Source of the DNA: Hymenobacter latericoloratus
Lineage (GTDB): Bacteria > Bacteroidota > Bacteroidia > Cytophagales > Hymenobacteraceae
DNA: 64,000 bases
Direction: 5' to 3'
Assembly (NCBI RefSeq): GCF_014199535.1
Contig: NZ_JACHNV010000002.1
Coordinates: forward strand, 62,001-126,000
The translations under genes were made by a program, and so were the position numbers. Positions 43,430 to 52,346 of this stretch are shown here, in pieces. Position 1 is the stretch's first letter; the number at the start of each line of letters is the position of its first letter. The notes under the pieces were generated by a model. The model ran no database searches. It saw nothing but the letters and a program-made list of their open reading frames with translations, and was not told where the DNA came from.

Positions 43430-43581
43430 TCTGAGAAGCGAAAGACAGATCAAGCAAGGCTGGAATCAAACTCCGGCGTCCTAACCCCCACTGTAGTGGG
43501 CAGGCTGACAGCGGGCGGTAAAATCGTAATGGGAACATTCCCTAATTTTGCTCCATTGGCATCCCCTTAGTAGCAACTTTC

Positions 43582-44685
43582 ATGGCAGTTCCTTTTCTTT
43601 CTTTCGCTCCCCAGCACAACCCCATCCGCGACGAGGTTCTAGCGGCCCTGGCCCGCGTCTATGATTCGCAGTGGTTTGTGCTGGGCGAGAACGTGCGAGC
43701 GTTTGAGGCCGCGTACAGCACGTTCTCTGGGGCCCGGTACTGCATTGGGGTAGCCAATGGCCTTGATGCGCTGCACCTGTCGCTGCTGGCGCTGGGTGTT
43801 GGCCCCGGCGACGAGGTGATAGTGCCCTCCAACACATATATCGCTACGTGGCTGGCTGTTTCCTACGTGGGGGCCACGGTGGTTCCCGTCGAGCCGGACC
43901 CCGCCTCCTACAACTTGGACCCCCGCCGGATTGAGGCTGCCATTACGGAGCGCACCCGGGCCATCATGCCGGTGCACCTCTACGGGCAGGCCTGCGAGAT
44001 GCGCCCCATCATGGAAATTGCCCGGCGGCACAACCTGCTGGTGATTGAAGATAATGCGCAGGCCCAGGGGGCTACCTCCCACGGCGGCCTGACTGGTAGC
44101 TTCGGCCACGCGAACGGAACCAGTTTCTACCCTGGCAAAAACCTGGGGGCACTCGGCGACGCCGGCGCTATTACCACCAACGATGAGGAGATTGCCCGGA
44201 AAATTCAGACCCTGCGCAACTACGGCTCCCAGCGCAAATACTACAACGAGGTTATCGGCTACAACTCCCGCCTGGATGAGATGCAGGCCGCGGCGCTGTC
44301 AGTAAAGCTGCAGTACTTGCCCGAGTGGACGCGGCAACGCCAGCAGATTGCCCGGTGGTACAATGAAAAGCTACAGGGGGTAGGCGACATCCAGATACCC
44401 GTGGTAGCAGAGGGTAGTACGCACGTTTATCACCTCTACGTTGTCCGGACGGCGCATCGGGACGCCCTACAGCAGCACCTTGGCAAGGCCGGTATTGGTA
44501 CGCTTATCCATTACCCGGTGCCCCCTCATCTGCAGCAGGCTTACGCTACCTCCGGTTACCTAGTGGGCTCTTTCCCTATTGCGGAGGAGTTGGCCAATAC
44601 CTGTTTGAGCCTGCCCATGTGGCCTGGCATGACGCCAGAGCAGGTAACAACTGTAGCAGACGAGATAGGGGCTTATTTCAACTGA
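43582..44685 (+). CDS. fdtB: DegT/DnrJ/EryC1 sugar aminotransferase (FdtB/QdtB-like)
   Basis: A 367-residue PLP enzyme that aminates a keto-sugar nucleotide. [60 protein letters not shown] and the PLP lysine in [15 protein letters not shown] are visible, followed by [14 protein letters not shown]. The next gene is an FdtA-type isomerase, starting directly at its stop codon (TGAATG). In the known FdtA-FdtB pair the product is dTDP-3-amino-3,6-dideoxyhexose. The stereochemistry here is open. It begins after the GT8 pseudogene and precedes the AT-rich stretch. Confidence 0.88.
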   Translation: MAVPFLSFAPQHNPIRDEVLAALARVYDSQWFVLGENVRAFEAAYSTFSGARYCIGVANGLDALHLSLLALGVGPGDEVIVPSNTYIATWLAVSYVGATVVPVEPDPASYNLDPRRIEAAITERTRAIMPVHLYGQACEMRPIMEIARRHNLLVIEDNAQAQGATSHGGLTGSFGHANGTSFYPGKNLGALGDAGAITTNDEEIARKIQTLRNYGSQRKYYNEVIGYNSRLDEMQAAALSVKLQYLPEWTRQRQQIARWYNEKLQGVGDIQIPVVAEGSTHVYHLYVVRTAHRDALQQHLGKAGIGTLIHYPVPPHLQQAYATSGYLVGSFPIAEELANTCLSLPMWPGMTPEQVTTVADEIGAYFN

Positions 44686-45108
44686 ATGGATAACGCAGCG
44701 CAACAGCCCCGGCTAATTGAGTTTTCCCGATTAGGTGATACTACAATCGGTTACCTGACGGTTGCCCAGAATAGTGGTCTGCCGTTCACCGTTCAGCGCG
44801 TTTATTGGACCTACTCTGTTTCCGACGAAGTAGTGCGCGGGCACCATGCCCATAAAGAGTTAGAGCAGATTATTTTCGCTGTCAGTGGTGAAATAGAATT
44901 TACGCTCGAGGATATATGGGGTAAGCAAACCACGTATTATCTTGATAAGCCCAATGTTGGCCTATATATTCCTCGCCTGTATTGGCGGACAATTAAATTT
45001 TCGCGCGATGCCGTTCTGCTGTGTCTGGCTTCACTGGAGTATATAGAGGAGGAATATATTCGGGATTATGTTATTTTCTCTCAACTAAAACAAATGGGCT
45101 CCAAATGA
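44686..45108 (+). CDS. fdtA: FdtA-type dTDP-4-keto-6-deoxyglucose 3,4-isomerase
   Basis: A 140-residue cupin. LGDTTIGYLTVAQNSGLPF, QRVYWTYSV, VVRGHHAHKELEQIIFAVSG and KPNVGLYIPRLYWRTIKF match the FdtA/QdtA family throughout. The catalytic His residues in RGHHAHK are kept. The pair with the fdtB-like gene (ATG directly after the TGA) makes the isomerase call more secure than for the homologue at 37092. It overlaps the following acyltransferase-like gene by 4 bases (ATGA). GC content falls sharply within this gene, starting near 44850. Confidence 0.86.
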   Translation: MDNAAQQPRLIEFSRLGDTTIGYLTVAQNSGLPFTVQRVYWTYSVSDEVVRGHHAHKELEQIIFAVSGEIEFTLEDIWGKQTTYYLDKPNVGLYIPRLYWRTIKFSRDAVLLCLASLEYIEEEYIRDYVIFSQLKQMGSK

Positions 45109-46082
45109 ATGAGTTAGTCAACTTACCTGTATATACAGTTAAGCAATACACGCAAGAGGATATAGCTGTCTGGGATAAGTTTATTGATGATAGCATCAAT
45201 GGTACTTTCCTATTCAGGCGCTCCTTTATGGATTATCACAAGGATAGATTCAGTGATAAATCATACATGGTATGGAATAAAGAAAACCTGATAGCTGTAT
45301 TTGTAGCTGCCGTACCAAAAAATGCATCAAATCATCATGTTTTAATTGCTCATCCAGGACTGACATATGGTGGATTGGTGTATAAATGTGATATTAAATA
45401 CGAACAGTTAGAGAATGTATTTAACTCTCTTGTCGCAAAAATAAAAAGTGATGGATTTGAAAAAATAGTTATAAAGCCTGTTGCTAGAGTTTTTTGCAAA
45501 GAATATTCTGAGGCACAAGAGTTTTATTTCTATAAAAATAACTTCGAAATAATCTGCAGGGATGTCAATTCGGTTATTAATCTAAATAACCCATTGCGTT
45601 TGACCAAAGCTAGAAGAAAAAATATAAGAAAAGCTTCTGCTACTGGGGTAGTAATACAGAAGAATGATAGTTTGATTGAATTTTGGGATATAATGAGTGA
45701 TAGTCTTATGAAAACACATAGTGTTAAGCCTGTTCATACGGTCGATGAAATGTATGGGTTAATTAAAAATAATCCGGATAATATTCGGTTATACACAGCT
45801 TCGATTAATGATAAAATTGTAGGAGGTACACTGCTATTCATTGATGCAGCGCGCGGATTTGTTCATAGTCAGTACACTCACGCGAATGAGGAAGGGCGTA
45901 GTGCTCGCGTTATAGATGCTTTGGTAGTGTATGCTGCTGAGGTTGCAAAACAGGAGGGTATACTAAAATTTTCATTTGGTATATCCACCGTCAACTCAGA
46001 AGTAAACTATGGCTTACTTTCGCAGAAAGAGGACTTTGGTTCCGTTATAGAGCTGACTGATGTGTTCGAAAAACATTTGTAG
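45105..46082 (+). CDS. FemAB/GNAT-like acyltransferase
   Basis: A 325-residue AT-rich gene product. It has the double GNAT fold of FemAB-like or Acetyltransf_6 proteins: a first half with INGTFLFRRSFMDYHKDRF and IAHPGLTYGGLVY, and a second with TKARRKNIRKASATGV, then RLYTASINDKIVGGTLLFID and GRSARVIDALVVYAAEVAKQ. Such proteins transfer acyl or aminoacyl groups to cell-wall or sugar amines. Its place after fdtBA suggests acylation of the amino sugar, which is inference. It overlaps fdtA by 4 bases. Confidence 0.78.
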   Translation: MNELVNLPVYTVKQYTQEDIAVWDKFIDDSINGTFLFRRSFMDYHKDRFSDKSYMVWNKENLIAVFVAAVPKNASNHHVLIAHPGLTYGGLVYKCDIKYEQLENVFNSLVAKIKSDGFEKIVIKPVARVFCKEYSEAQEFYFYKNNFEIICRDVNSVINLNNPLRLTKARRKNIRKASATGVVIQKNDSLIEFWDIMSDSLMKTHSVKPVHTVDEMYGLIKNNPDNIRLYTASINDKIVGGTLLFIDAARGFVHSQYTHANEEGRSARVIDALVVYAAEVAKQEGILKFSFGISTVNSEVNYGLLSQKEDFGSVIELTDVFEKHL

Positions 46083-46138
46083 CAGTTGCGTTTGTTTCTG
46101 ATATACTGCACGACCTCATCATTTAATTTCGGTATTTA

Positions 46139-46600
46139 GTGGACGAACTACAGTACACACTATTCGATGAGGTAATGCTAGAACATTCCTTCAAATGGGT
46201 GAACGACCCTGAAATACAATCATTAATTCAGGGTGTGCCAGTGACTCGCCAGGAACAACGGGAGTGGTTTGAAAAATTGCCAACCAGAAATAATTTTATT
46301 ATTTGGGGGATTCGTTGTAAAGAAATTCCTGTTGGAGCATTTGGAATAAAAAATATTTCCGGTGACGTGGGAGAGTATTGGGGTTATATCGGTGATAAGG
46401 CATACTGGGGAATGGGTATTGGGAGTTGGATGATGAAAACCGTGATTATGCTTGCTAGAGAGAAAAAATTGAAAAAATTGTATCTTAAAGTTTTGCGTAA
46501 CAATCATAGAGCAGTTAATTTGTATCTGAAGTGGGGTTTTGATATAAAGAAAAATGAGTTCAATGATGAGTTGATAATTATGGAAAAAAAAATACAATAA
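46139..46600 (+). CDS. GNAT N-acetyltransferase, possibly sugar-specific
   Basis: A 153-residue GNAT enzyme with a GTG start at 46139. LEHSFKWVNDPEIQSLIQG, EQREWFEKLPTRNNFIIWGI, GEYWGYIGDKAYWGMGIGSW (CoA site) and KVLRNNHRAVNLYLKWGFD are the RimJ/RimL-type marks. It resembles the small acetyltransferases that act with FdtA-FdtB to make 3-acetamido sugars; those with a known role often have a hexapeptide fold, so this would be a non-homologous substitute. DNA is AT-rich. It lies 56 bases after the FemAB-like gene. Confidence 0.8.
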   Translation: MDELQYTLFDEVMLEHSFKWVNDPEIQSLIQGVPVTRQEQREWFEKLPTRNNFIIWGIRCKEIPVGAFGIKNISGDVGEYWGYIGDKAYWGMGIGSWMMKTVIMLAREKKLKKLYLKVLRNNHRAVNLYLKWGFDIKKNEFNDELIIMEKKIQ

Positions 46601-46626
46601 ACTCTCAGTAGTAAAAGCACGGGTTG

Positions 46627-47589
46627 ATGGAAAACGCTCCAATGAAAAATTCTTCGAATCCTTTAGTTAGTATATGCGTTACTTCGTATAACCATGCTCA
46701 GTATGTGTTAGAAACATTGGATAGTTTGTGGAACCAGAATTATAAACCAATTGAAATTGTTATTGTAGATGATCATTCTCAGGATAATTCAGATGAAGTA
46801 ATAGCATCCTGGGTGAAACGGCATGAACCGCTATGCGATAGTGCGGAGAGGGTTTTAAAATATATCTATCAGAATGAAAATCGTGGCGTTTGTCATACGT
46901 TGAATACGGCTATTAAAAACTCAAACGGAGTTTATATCAGCACCATCGGATCGGATGATATTTATCTATTGGATAAGATATCTGAGCAGGTTAAATTGCT
47001 TGAAAGTGCTGATGAAGGCGTAGGGATGTTAACCAGCGCGATTGAGTTTATAGATGAACAAGGCAATTACATGAATAAGCCGGACGACTTTGCTGTGTCG
47101 CACCCGGAAAATATATTTATTCCATTGTTAGAGCGCTGCTTCATTGCTGCAATGAGTACTTTGGTACGTAGGTCTTGCTATGAAAAGGTTGGTTTGTTTG
47201 ACGAGAAACTGCCTTTTGAAGACTGGGATATGTGGTTACGAATAGCCAAGGAATATAGAATACTATATTCTCCCAAGGTGAGCGCTCTATACCGACGACA
47301 TAGTGCCTCGTCGTTCGAAACCCGAAAGCGGCAGGATCAGGAAGGCTCATTGATGTTACTAAACAAGCACCGCGGTTTTAGCCCTGAAGCCGACCATATT
47401 ATTAAAGCCCAAACGCGGTTGCGTTCAGAACTGCTCTACCAGATTGGTAGCCCGCAGGCGGCACACTGGCTGCGCGTACGGTGGCAAGATGATCATTCCC
47501 TTATAAGTTGGGGCCTTTACATGTGCGCCAAGCTAGGCATACCAGGCAAATCAGTGATGAAGGCCCAGCGCCTGCTTGGGCGCCGCTGA
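46627..47589 (+). CDS. GT2 glycosyltransferase
   Basis: A 320-residue soluble enzyme. PLVSICVTSYNHAQYVLETLD, VIVDDHSQDNSDEVI, NRGVCHTLNTAIKNS and the TIGSDDIYL acidic loop place it in GT2. The donor-site FNDSD-like TPFEDWDMWLRIAKEY motif follows. The first two thirds are AT-rich, whereas the last 80 residues (from about 47350) return to high GC with a different codon use, so it may be a recombination junction. The ATG at 46627 is directly preceded by an in-frame TTG. A strong terminator follows. Confidence 0.86.
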   Translation: MENAPMKNSSNPLVSICVTSYNHAQYVLETLDSLWNQNYKPIEIVIVDDHSQDNSDEVIASWVKRHEPLCDSAERVLKYIYQNENRGVCHTLNTAIKNSNGVYISTIGSDDIYLLDKISEQVKLLESADEGVGMLTSAIEFIDEQGNYMNKPDDFAVSHPENIFIPLLERCFIAAMSTLVRRSCYEKVGLFDEKLPFEDWDMWLRIAKEYRILYSPKVSALYRRHSASSFETRKRQDQEGSLMLLNKHRGFSPEADHIIKAQTRLRSELLYQIGSPQAAHWLRVRWQDDHSLISWGLYMCAKLGIPGKSVMKAQRLLGRR

Positions 47590-47624
47590 TCTTCATTGGC
47601 CAGGTGGCTTGCCGATAGAAAGCC

Positions 47625-47682
47625 CTTTTGGTGCAGCACAGCCCCTTGGTACCATCGCCAAGGGGCTGTGCTGCACCAAGAG
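47625..47682 (+). terminator. Long hairpin after the GT2 gene
   Basis: TTGGTGCAGCACAGCCCCTTGG (shown here only as its ends, TTGGTGCAGC and CCCCTTGG; 47628-47649) is mirrored exactly at 47658-47679, with an 8-base loop, and the outer bases (CTTT/AGAG) extend it imperfectly. No long T-run follows, so termination may rely on structure. It closes the fdtB-to-GT2 gene group and precedes about 280 bases without a gene. Confidence 0.75.
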
Positions 47683-47867
47683 GGTATAACACAGCCGAAC
47701 TTTTTAAATACCGCCTGCGTACGGCGGGGGGCTTTCTGTCAATTATTCAAGAAGTTGATCAGAGCCCGGAAGCAGGGTTCCCGTTCTGGTGGGTAGGCTC
47801 TATAGCTTTACCATCGAATTGGATAACAACCAAACGATTGATAAAAACTTCTCAAGATTTTATCTTG

Positions 47868-47875
47868 TACCTTTG
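47868..47875 (+). promoter_or_regulatory. -7 box of the PglK-like flippase gene group
   Basis: TACCTTTG matches TAnnTTTG exactly, 83 bases before the preferred ATG at 47959. It lies in the 369-base gap after the terminator, which otherwise shows no gene. It could drive the long set of genes from 47959 to 58042. Confidence 0.55.
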
Positions 47876-47958
47876 CGGGCCCAATCGATAGCGTGCGGCG
47901 TACAGTCTGCTCCAGACCTGTGCCTCTTCCGCCGCAATTCATCAAGTTTCAGCTTAAA

Positions 47959-49731
47959 ATGCTAACAGGCAACATAGTAACAGAGGCCATCAAGAGTATC
48001 CTGCGTTATCTGTCGCCGACGGAAAAAAAGCGGGCATTTTTGCTGTTTCTGCTGCAGATATTCACTTCGTTTCTGGATGTATTCGGCCTAGCGTCATTGA
48101 TTCCAATAGTTACGTTAGCGTCACGACCAGGGGCAGTGTTGCAGAATAAATGGGCTTCCCCACTCTACCACGGCTTGGGCTTCCAGACTGAAACGGCATT
48201 TTTCGTGACGGCCGTTCTGGTTGTCTTCGTTTTCTTTCTGCTTAAAAACATTTTCATCAGCTGGATCAACTACAAGCAAGTACAATTCACGGCAGATGTC
48301 GCCCTGAAAATCATTGATAGCCAATACGTGAAATACATTGGCCTGCCCTTCTGGCGGTTTCAGGAAATCGGTACTTTTAAGGTGGTCAATGAAGTATTGA
48401 CCGTTCCGAATGCCTATCTGAATGGTATAATGCGGCAATTGTTTGTGCTGCTTTCCGAGGGAATTATTATATTAATTGTTGTGCTGGGGATTCTATTATA
48501 CCAGCCAACGCTATTTGTCATATTGGCTGCCACACTGGTGCCCGCTACCTACGTTACATACAAAGCGTTGCGCAACCGGGTGCAGCGGCTAGGAGAAGAG
48601 CGGGATCTTCATGCGCCTACGGCCTACAGTATTGTGAGTGACACTTTTGCTGGGTACGTAGAGCTGAAGCTGGCCCATAAGCTGCAGCTGTTCCGCCAGC
48701 GCATTAACGCCAACCAGCGACTTCTGCAAAACGTTGATGCCAAAGGGTACGTGTACGGGCTGTTGCCGCCCAGAACTATTGAGATGGTTTCTATTCTGGC
48801 TGTGGTTACCATCATCCTCTACGCACTGCTCGTTACCCGCGACACGACTACCCTGGTAACTATCGTAGGCCTGTTTGCCGCCGCCGCGTACAAGCTGATG
48901 CCCTCCGTCAATCGGATATTGGCTAGCATGGTGTCCATGAAACAGCACCTTTACACGCTGGAAGCATTAAAGGCCTATGAGGAGCCGCAATGGCGGGAAC
49001 ATATGATAAAGCAAGAGCCCGCTATTCGCTTCCAGCAGAGGGTAGAGTTTGACAACATCACGTTTGCTTTTCCGGGTAGTGATAAGCCCGTGCTGCGGAA
49101 CATTTCCTTCACAATTAACAAAGGAGAGAAGATCGGCTTTATTGGCAGCTCCGGCTCCGGTAAAACCACCCTCATGAACCTACTGCTGCGCTTCTATACC
49201 CAGCAGTCCGGTGAAATACGTGTGGATGGTGTGCCCCTGCGCCTGGAGAATACAGAAGCCTGGCACCAGCTGGTGGGCTACGTAAAGCAGGATACGTTTC
49301 TAATGCAGGCTTCCCTGCGCGATAATATTACACTGGGTGAATCCGACCCCGATCCGCAGCGCCTGCAGTACGCCCTGGAGCAGGCCTCTCTGGCAGATTT
49401 TGTGGAAAGCCTGCCCCAGGGGCTGGACACGGTGTCGGGGGAGAGAGGGGCCCGGCTTTCAGGCGGGCAGCGGCAACGCATTGGGGTTGCCCGGGCCATG
49501 TACAAGCAAACCCAGATTCTGGTGATGGACGAGGCTACCAGCGCCCTGGATACGCAAACTGAAAAGGAGGTAACCGAGGCTATCAACAAGCTCTCGGCCA
49601 CGGATATTACCATTCTGATTATTGCCCACCGCATCACTACCCTGCGGCAGTGCGACCGGATTTATGAGCTGAAGGACGGGCAGATAGTGGCCGTGCACAC
49701 CTACGAAGATCTGATTGCCAAGCACGTGTAG
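47959..49731 (+). CDS. PglK-like ABC flippase for lipid-linked oligosaccharide
   Basis: A 590-residue ABC exporter half. The N-terminus SILRYLSPTEKKRAFLLFLLQ and IFTSFLDVFGLASLIPIVTLA resembles PglK, the ATP-driven flippase of lipid-linked oligosaccharides, more than MsbA. Six membrane helices end near residue 310. The ATPase domain has Walker A IGSSGSGKTTLMNLLLR (about 395), Q-loop VGYVKQDTFLMQ, signature RLSGGQRQRIGVARA (about 500), LVMDEATSALDT and H-loop IIAHRITTL. The ATG at 47959 is preferred to a GTG at 47893. As no Wzx is present, this would be the flippase for the locus, an inference from position. Confidence 0.86.
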   Translation: MLTGNIVTEAIKSILRYLSPTEKKRAFLLFLLQIFTSFLDVFGLASLIPIVTLASRPGAVLQNKWASPLYHGLGFQTETAFFVTAVLVVFVFFLLKNIFISWINYKQVQFTADVALKIIDSQYVKYIGLPFWRFQEIGTFKVVNEVLTVPNAYLNGIMRQLFVLLSEGIIILIVVLGILLYQPTLFVILAATLVPATYVTYKALRNRVQRLGEERDLHAPTAYSIVSDTFAGYVELKLAHKLQLFRQRINANQRLLQNVDAKGYVYGLLPPRTIEMVSILAVVTIILYALLVTRDTTTLVTIVGLFAAAAYKLMPSVNRILASMVSMKQHLYTLEALKAYEEPQWREHMIKQEPAIRFQQRVEFDNITFAFPGSDKPVLRNISFTINKGEKIGFIGSSGSGKTTLMNLLLRFYTQQSGEIRVDGVPLRLENTEAWHQLVGYVKQDTFLMQASLRDNITLGESDPDPQRLQYALEQASLADFVESLPQGLDTVSGERGARLSGGQRQRIGVARAMYKQTQILVMDEATSALDTQTEKEVTEAINKLSATDITILIIAHRITTLRQCDRIYELKDGQIVAVHTYEDLIAKHV

Positions 49732-49825
49732 CCGCCTGCCGGAATTGCTGGCTTTGTAGCCGGCGGCGCAAATTGGCGGGCGTTCCATAACGAGTTTCTA
49801 TCCTGCCAGCAGCAGGCTAAAATCA

Positions 49826-51028
49826 ATGAGAATACTGATTTCTACGTGGTCTTTGCAGGTAGGAGGGGGCGAGGTACTGGCCATGAATCTGGCCGCTGAG
49901 CTTCACCGCCGCGGGCACACTGTATTTGTATTTAACCAGCGGGCTGAGCTAATTGATCAGGCCCTGGTAGCGCGGCTGCTACCGCCACAGGTTCAGGTAC
50001 TGTCGATGGCCGATAAGCCGGGCGAGAGTTTTTGGGCGTATAAAATCAATGCGCTGCAGCAGCGCCTCGGCCGCTCAGCTACATTCTTTCAGCAGCGGCA
50101 GCAGGCCTATCTGGCCGAGTGCCTGCGCCGCCACCGCATAGAACTGATAAGCAGCCACGCCACCGTGGCCGATGCTATTTGTATGCCCGTTGCCCAGCAG
50201 CTGGGTATTCCACTCGTTATTACGGAGCACGGCGAGTACAACAAGTTTCTGCAGGAAGGCCGCCGCGACTTTGCGCCCGTGCTCCAGGCTGCCGCGCGCA
50301 TCCTGACCGTGTCGCGCTACTGTCAGCGTAATCTAAAAGCCGCTTTTCCCGGTTTGCCGGCCCTAGAAACGGTGTACAATGGCGTGGTTACTACCCCCGC
50401 TAACGCCCAGGAAGCTCGCCGGGCGTTGCATATCCCGTCGGATGCCTTTGTTTTTGGCATGGTAGCGCGAGGCATTGAGGAAAAGGGCTGGAAATATGCC
50501 GTGCAGGCATTTCAACACGTAAAAGGGGAAGCCGCCGGCCGGCCGCTCTACCTCGTGCTGGTAGGCGGAAGCCCGTATTTGCAGCAGTTGCAGGCCGAGT
50601 GCGCCGCCGATACGAGCATTGTGTTTACCGGGCAGGTGCCAAATCCCGATTTTTACGTGGCTGGGTTTGATGTGGGCCTATTGCCTACCTATTTCCGGGC
50701 CGAGGCATTGCCCCTGGCCATAATTGAGTACATGGTAAGCGGTAAGCCGTCGGTAGCAACCCGCGTAGGCGGTATTCCGGAGCTGCTCGAATCATCAGCC
50801 GGCCTTACGGGGCTGCTTGTGGACATGGAGCCTGCCACCTATACTCCTCAACTGCCCATGCTGACAGCGGCTATGCGACGGTACTACCAAGAGGCGGATG
50901 TGTATGCCAGTCACGCGCAAAACGCACTGGAGGCCAGCCAGCAGTTTTCCATTGAAACGTGTGCCGCTCAGTATGAGCGTGCCTTCCAGCTAGCTGCCGC
51001 TACGTCGCATAGCCCTGCCCATGTATGA
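49826..51028 (+). CDS. GT4 glycosyltransferase
   Basis: A 400-residue GT-B enzyme. The N-terminal half has ILISTWSLQVGGGEVLAMNLAAEL with the glycine-rich acceptor loop; the C-terminal half has FGMVARGIEEKGWKYAVQAF, then IVFTGQVPNPDFYVAGFDVG and the E-x7-E motif in EALPLAIIEYMVSGKPSVATRVGG. It acts on the cytoplasmic face with a nucleotide-sugar donor. It is homologous to the product of the next gene (51025), and the two overlap by ATGA. Codon use is that of the GC-rich core. Confidence 0.88.
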   Translation: MRILISTWSLQVGGGEVLAMNLAAELHRRGHTVFVFNQRAELIDQALVARLLPPQVQVLSMADKPGESFWAYKINALQQRLGRSATFFQQRQQAYLAECLRRHRIELISSHATVADAICMPVAQQLGIPLVITEHGEYNKFLQEGRRDFAPVLQAAARILTVSRYCQRNLKAAFPGLPALETVYNGVVTTPANAQEARRALHIPSDAFVFGMVARGIEEKGWKYAVQAFQHVKGEAAGRPLYLVLVGGSPYLQQLQAECAADTSIVFTGQVPNPDFYVAGFDVGLLPTYFRAEALPLAIIEYMVSGKPSVATRVGGIPELLESSAGLTGLLVDMEPATYTPQLPMLTAAMRRYYQEADVYASHAQNALEASQQFSIETCAAQYERAFQLAAATSHSPAHV

Positions 51029-52338
51029 GAATACTATACACCACGCTTAATCTACAGAAAGCGGGGTCGCATATTGTGGCCCTGACATTGGCATCGGGTA
51101 TTGCCAATACCAAGCGCCACGAAGTGTTTTACTTCAATCATGGGGAGCAGATGGTAGATGCCGGCATGGTAGCGGCATACCTCAGCCCCCAGGTGCGCCT
51201 GCTTGATATGAATTCCTTTCCGCGCCTGAACAAGGTATTGTGGAAAATGAATGGCTTGCTGAAGCGCCTAACTGGCTACGCGGGCTTTCATGAAACATGC
51301 AAGACGCTGGTATTCTTTTATGTGCTTATCCGGCACCGTATCGACGTAGTACACGGGCACGAGATACTGGTGAAACATTCCCGGCTCACCAAAGTGGCTC
51401 GTTTCCTTTCCGTGCCGGTGGTTATTACCGACCATAACGGTTACACCATGTTGCTGAAGGTAGGGGATATCTCTTTCTACCCATATGCCAATAAGGCTAA
51501 AGCCATTGTGGCCGTATCGGAGTACACAGCTCGGGTGTTGCAGGAGGGGAGCACCCATGAGGATTCAGCCCTTTTGCGTGCCTATGGTGAGAAGGTGTTG
51601 GCCTCCGACCACAAAGCCGAGTATGAAAGCCTGAAAGCCCGGCGTGAGGTTACCGCAACCGAGCGGCTAACTACGCCAGTAACTACCATTTATAACGGGG
51701 TAGTACGCTACCAAAAGCCTTTGCCGGAAGCTGCCCAACTGAAGCAGCAACTTGGCATCCCGGCCGGGGCGCTGGTCTTTGGCATGATAGCGCGTGGCAC
51801 CGAGCAGAAGGGGTGGCGCTTTGCGCTGGCGGCCTACCAGGAGCTGAAACGCCGGCATCCGGAGCGGCAGTTTGCCTGGCTTTGCATGGGGGAGGGGCCC
51901 TGCATCGACGAGATACGGGCTGAATTGGGAGACCAGTACCCCGATATTATCTTTGTGGGCAATGTAGACGATCCTCACTACTATATGTCGGCGTGTGCGG
52001 TGGGCCTGGTGCCCTCCAGCTTCTCCGAAGGCCTACCCCTCAGCATCGTAGAGTTCTTCGAGCATCGGGTTCCGGTTATTGCCAGCGACTTGTGCGGCAT
52101 TCCCGAGGTGATTGCGCCGGCTGGCGCGGAGCCGGGCGGATTCTTAATTGAAATGGAAGAAGACTCCACCCCCCGCCTTAGCAGCCTGCTGGCTCATATG
52201 GAGCAGTATGTACAGGATGCGGCTCTGCTGCGGCGGCATGGTGAGGCAGCCTTTGCCATCCGTAGGCGGTTCGACATGGATCAGTTTGTTGCTTCTCACG
52301 AACAGCTTTATACCAAGGTGGTGGCTTCTGGCCAGTAG
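51025..52338 (+). CDS. GT4 glycosyltransferase
   Basis: A 437-residue GT-B enzyme close in layout to its upstream neighbour: ILYTTLNLQKAGSHIVALTLA, VVITDHNGYTMLL, FGMIARGTEQKGWRFALAAYQ, IIFVGNVDDPHYYMSACAVG and EGLPLSIVEFFEHRVPVIAS with the E-x7-E pattern. It has an inserted, charged stretch of about 40 residues (around 160-205) that the neighbour lacks. The start overlaps the previous stop by 4 bases (ATGA), so translation is coupled. A tandem duplication followed by divergence is likely. Confidence 0.88.
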   Translation: MRILYTTLNLQKAGSHIVALTLASGIANTKRHEVFYFNHGEQMVDAGMVAAYLSPQVRLLDMNSFPRLNKVLWKMNGLLKRLTGYAGFHETCKTLVFFYVLIRHRIDVVHGHEILVKHSRLTKVARFLSVPVVITDHNGYTMLLKVGDISFYPYANKAKAIVAVSEYTARVLQEGSTHEDSALLRAYGEKVLASDHKAEYESLKARREVTATERLTTPVTTIYNGVVRYQKPLPEAAQLKQQLGIPAGALVFGMIARGTEQKGWRFALAAYQELKRRHPERQFAWLCMGEGPCIDEIRAELGDQYPDIIFVGNVDDPHYYMSACAVGLVPSSFSEGLPLSIVEFFEHRVPVIASDLCGIPEVIAPAGAEPGGFLIEMEEDSTPRLSSLLAHMEQYVQDAALLRRHGEAAFAIRRRFDMDQFVASHEQLYTKVVASGQ

Positions 52339-52346
52339 TTTTTTCC

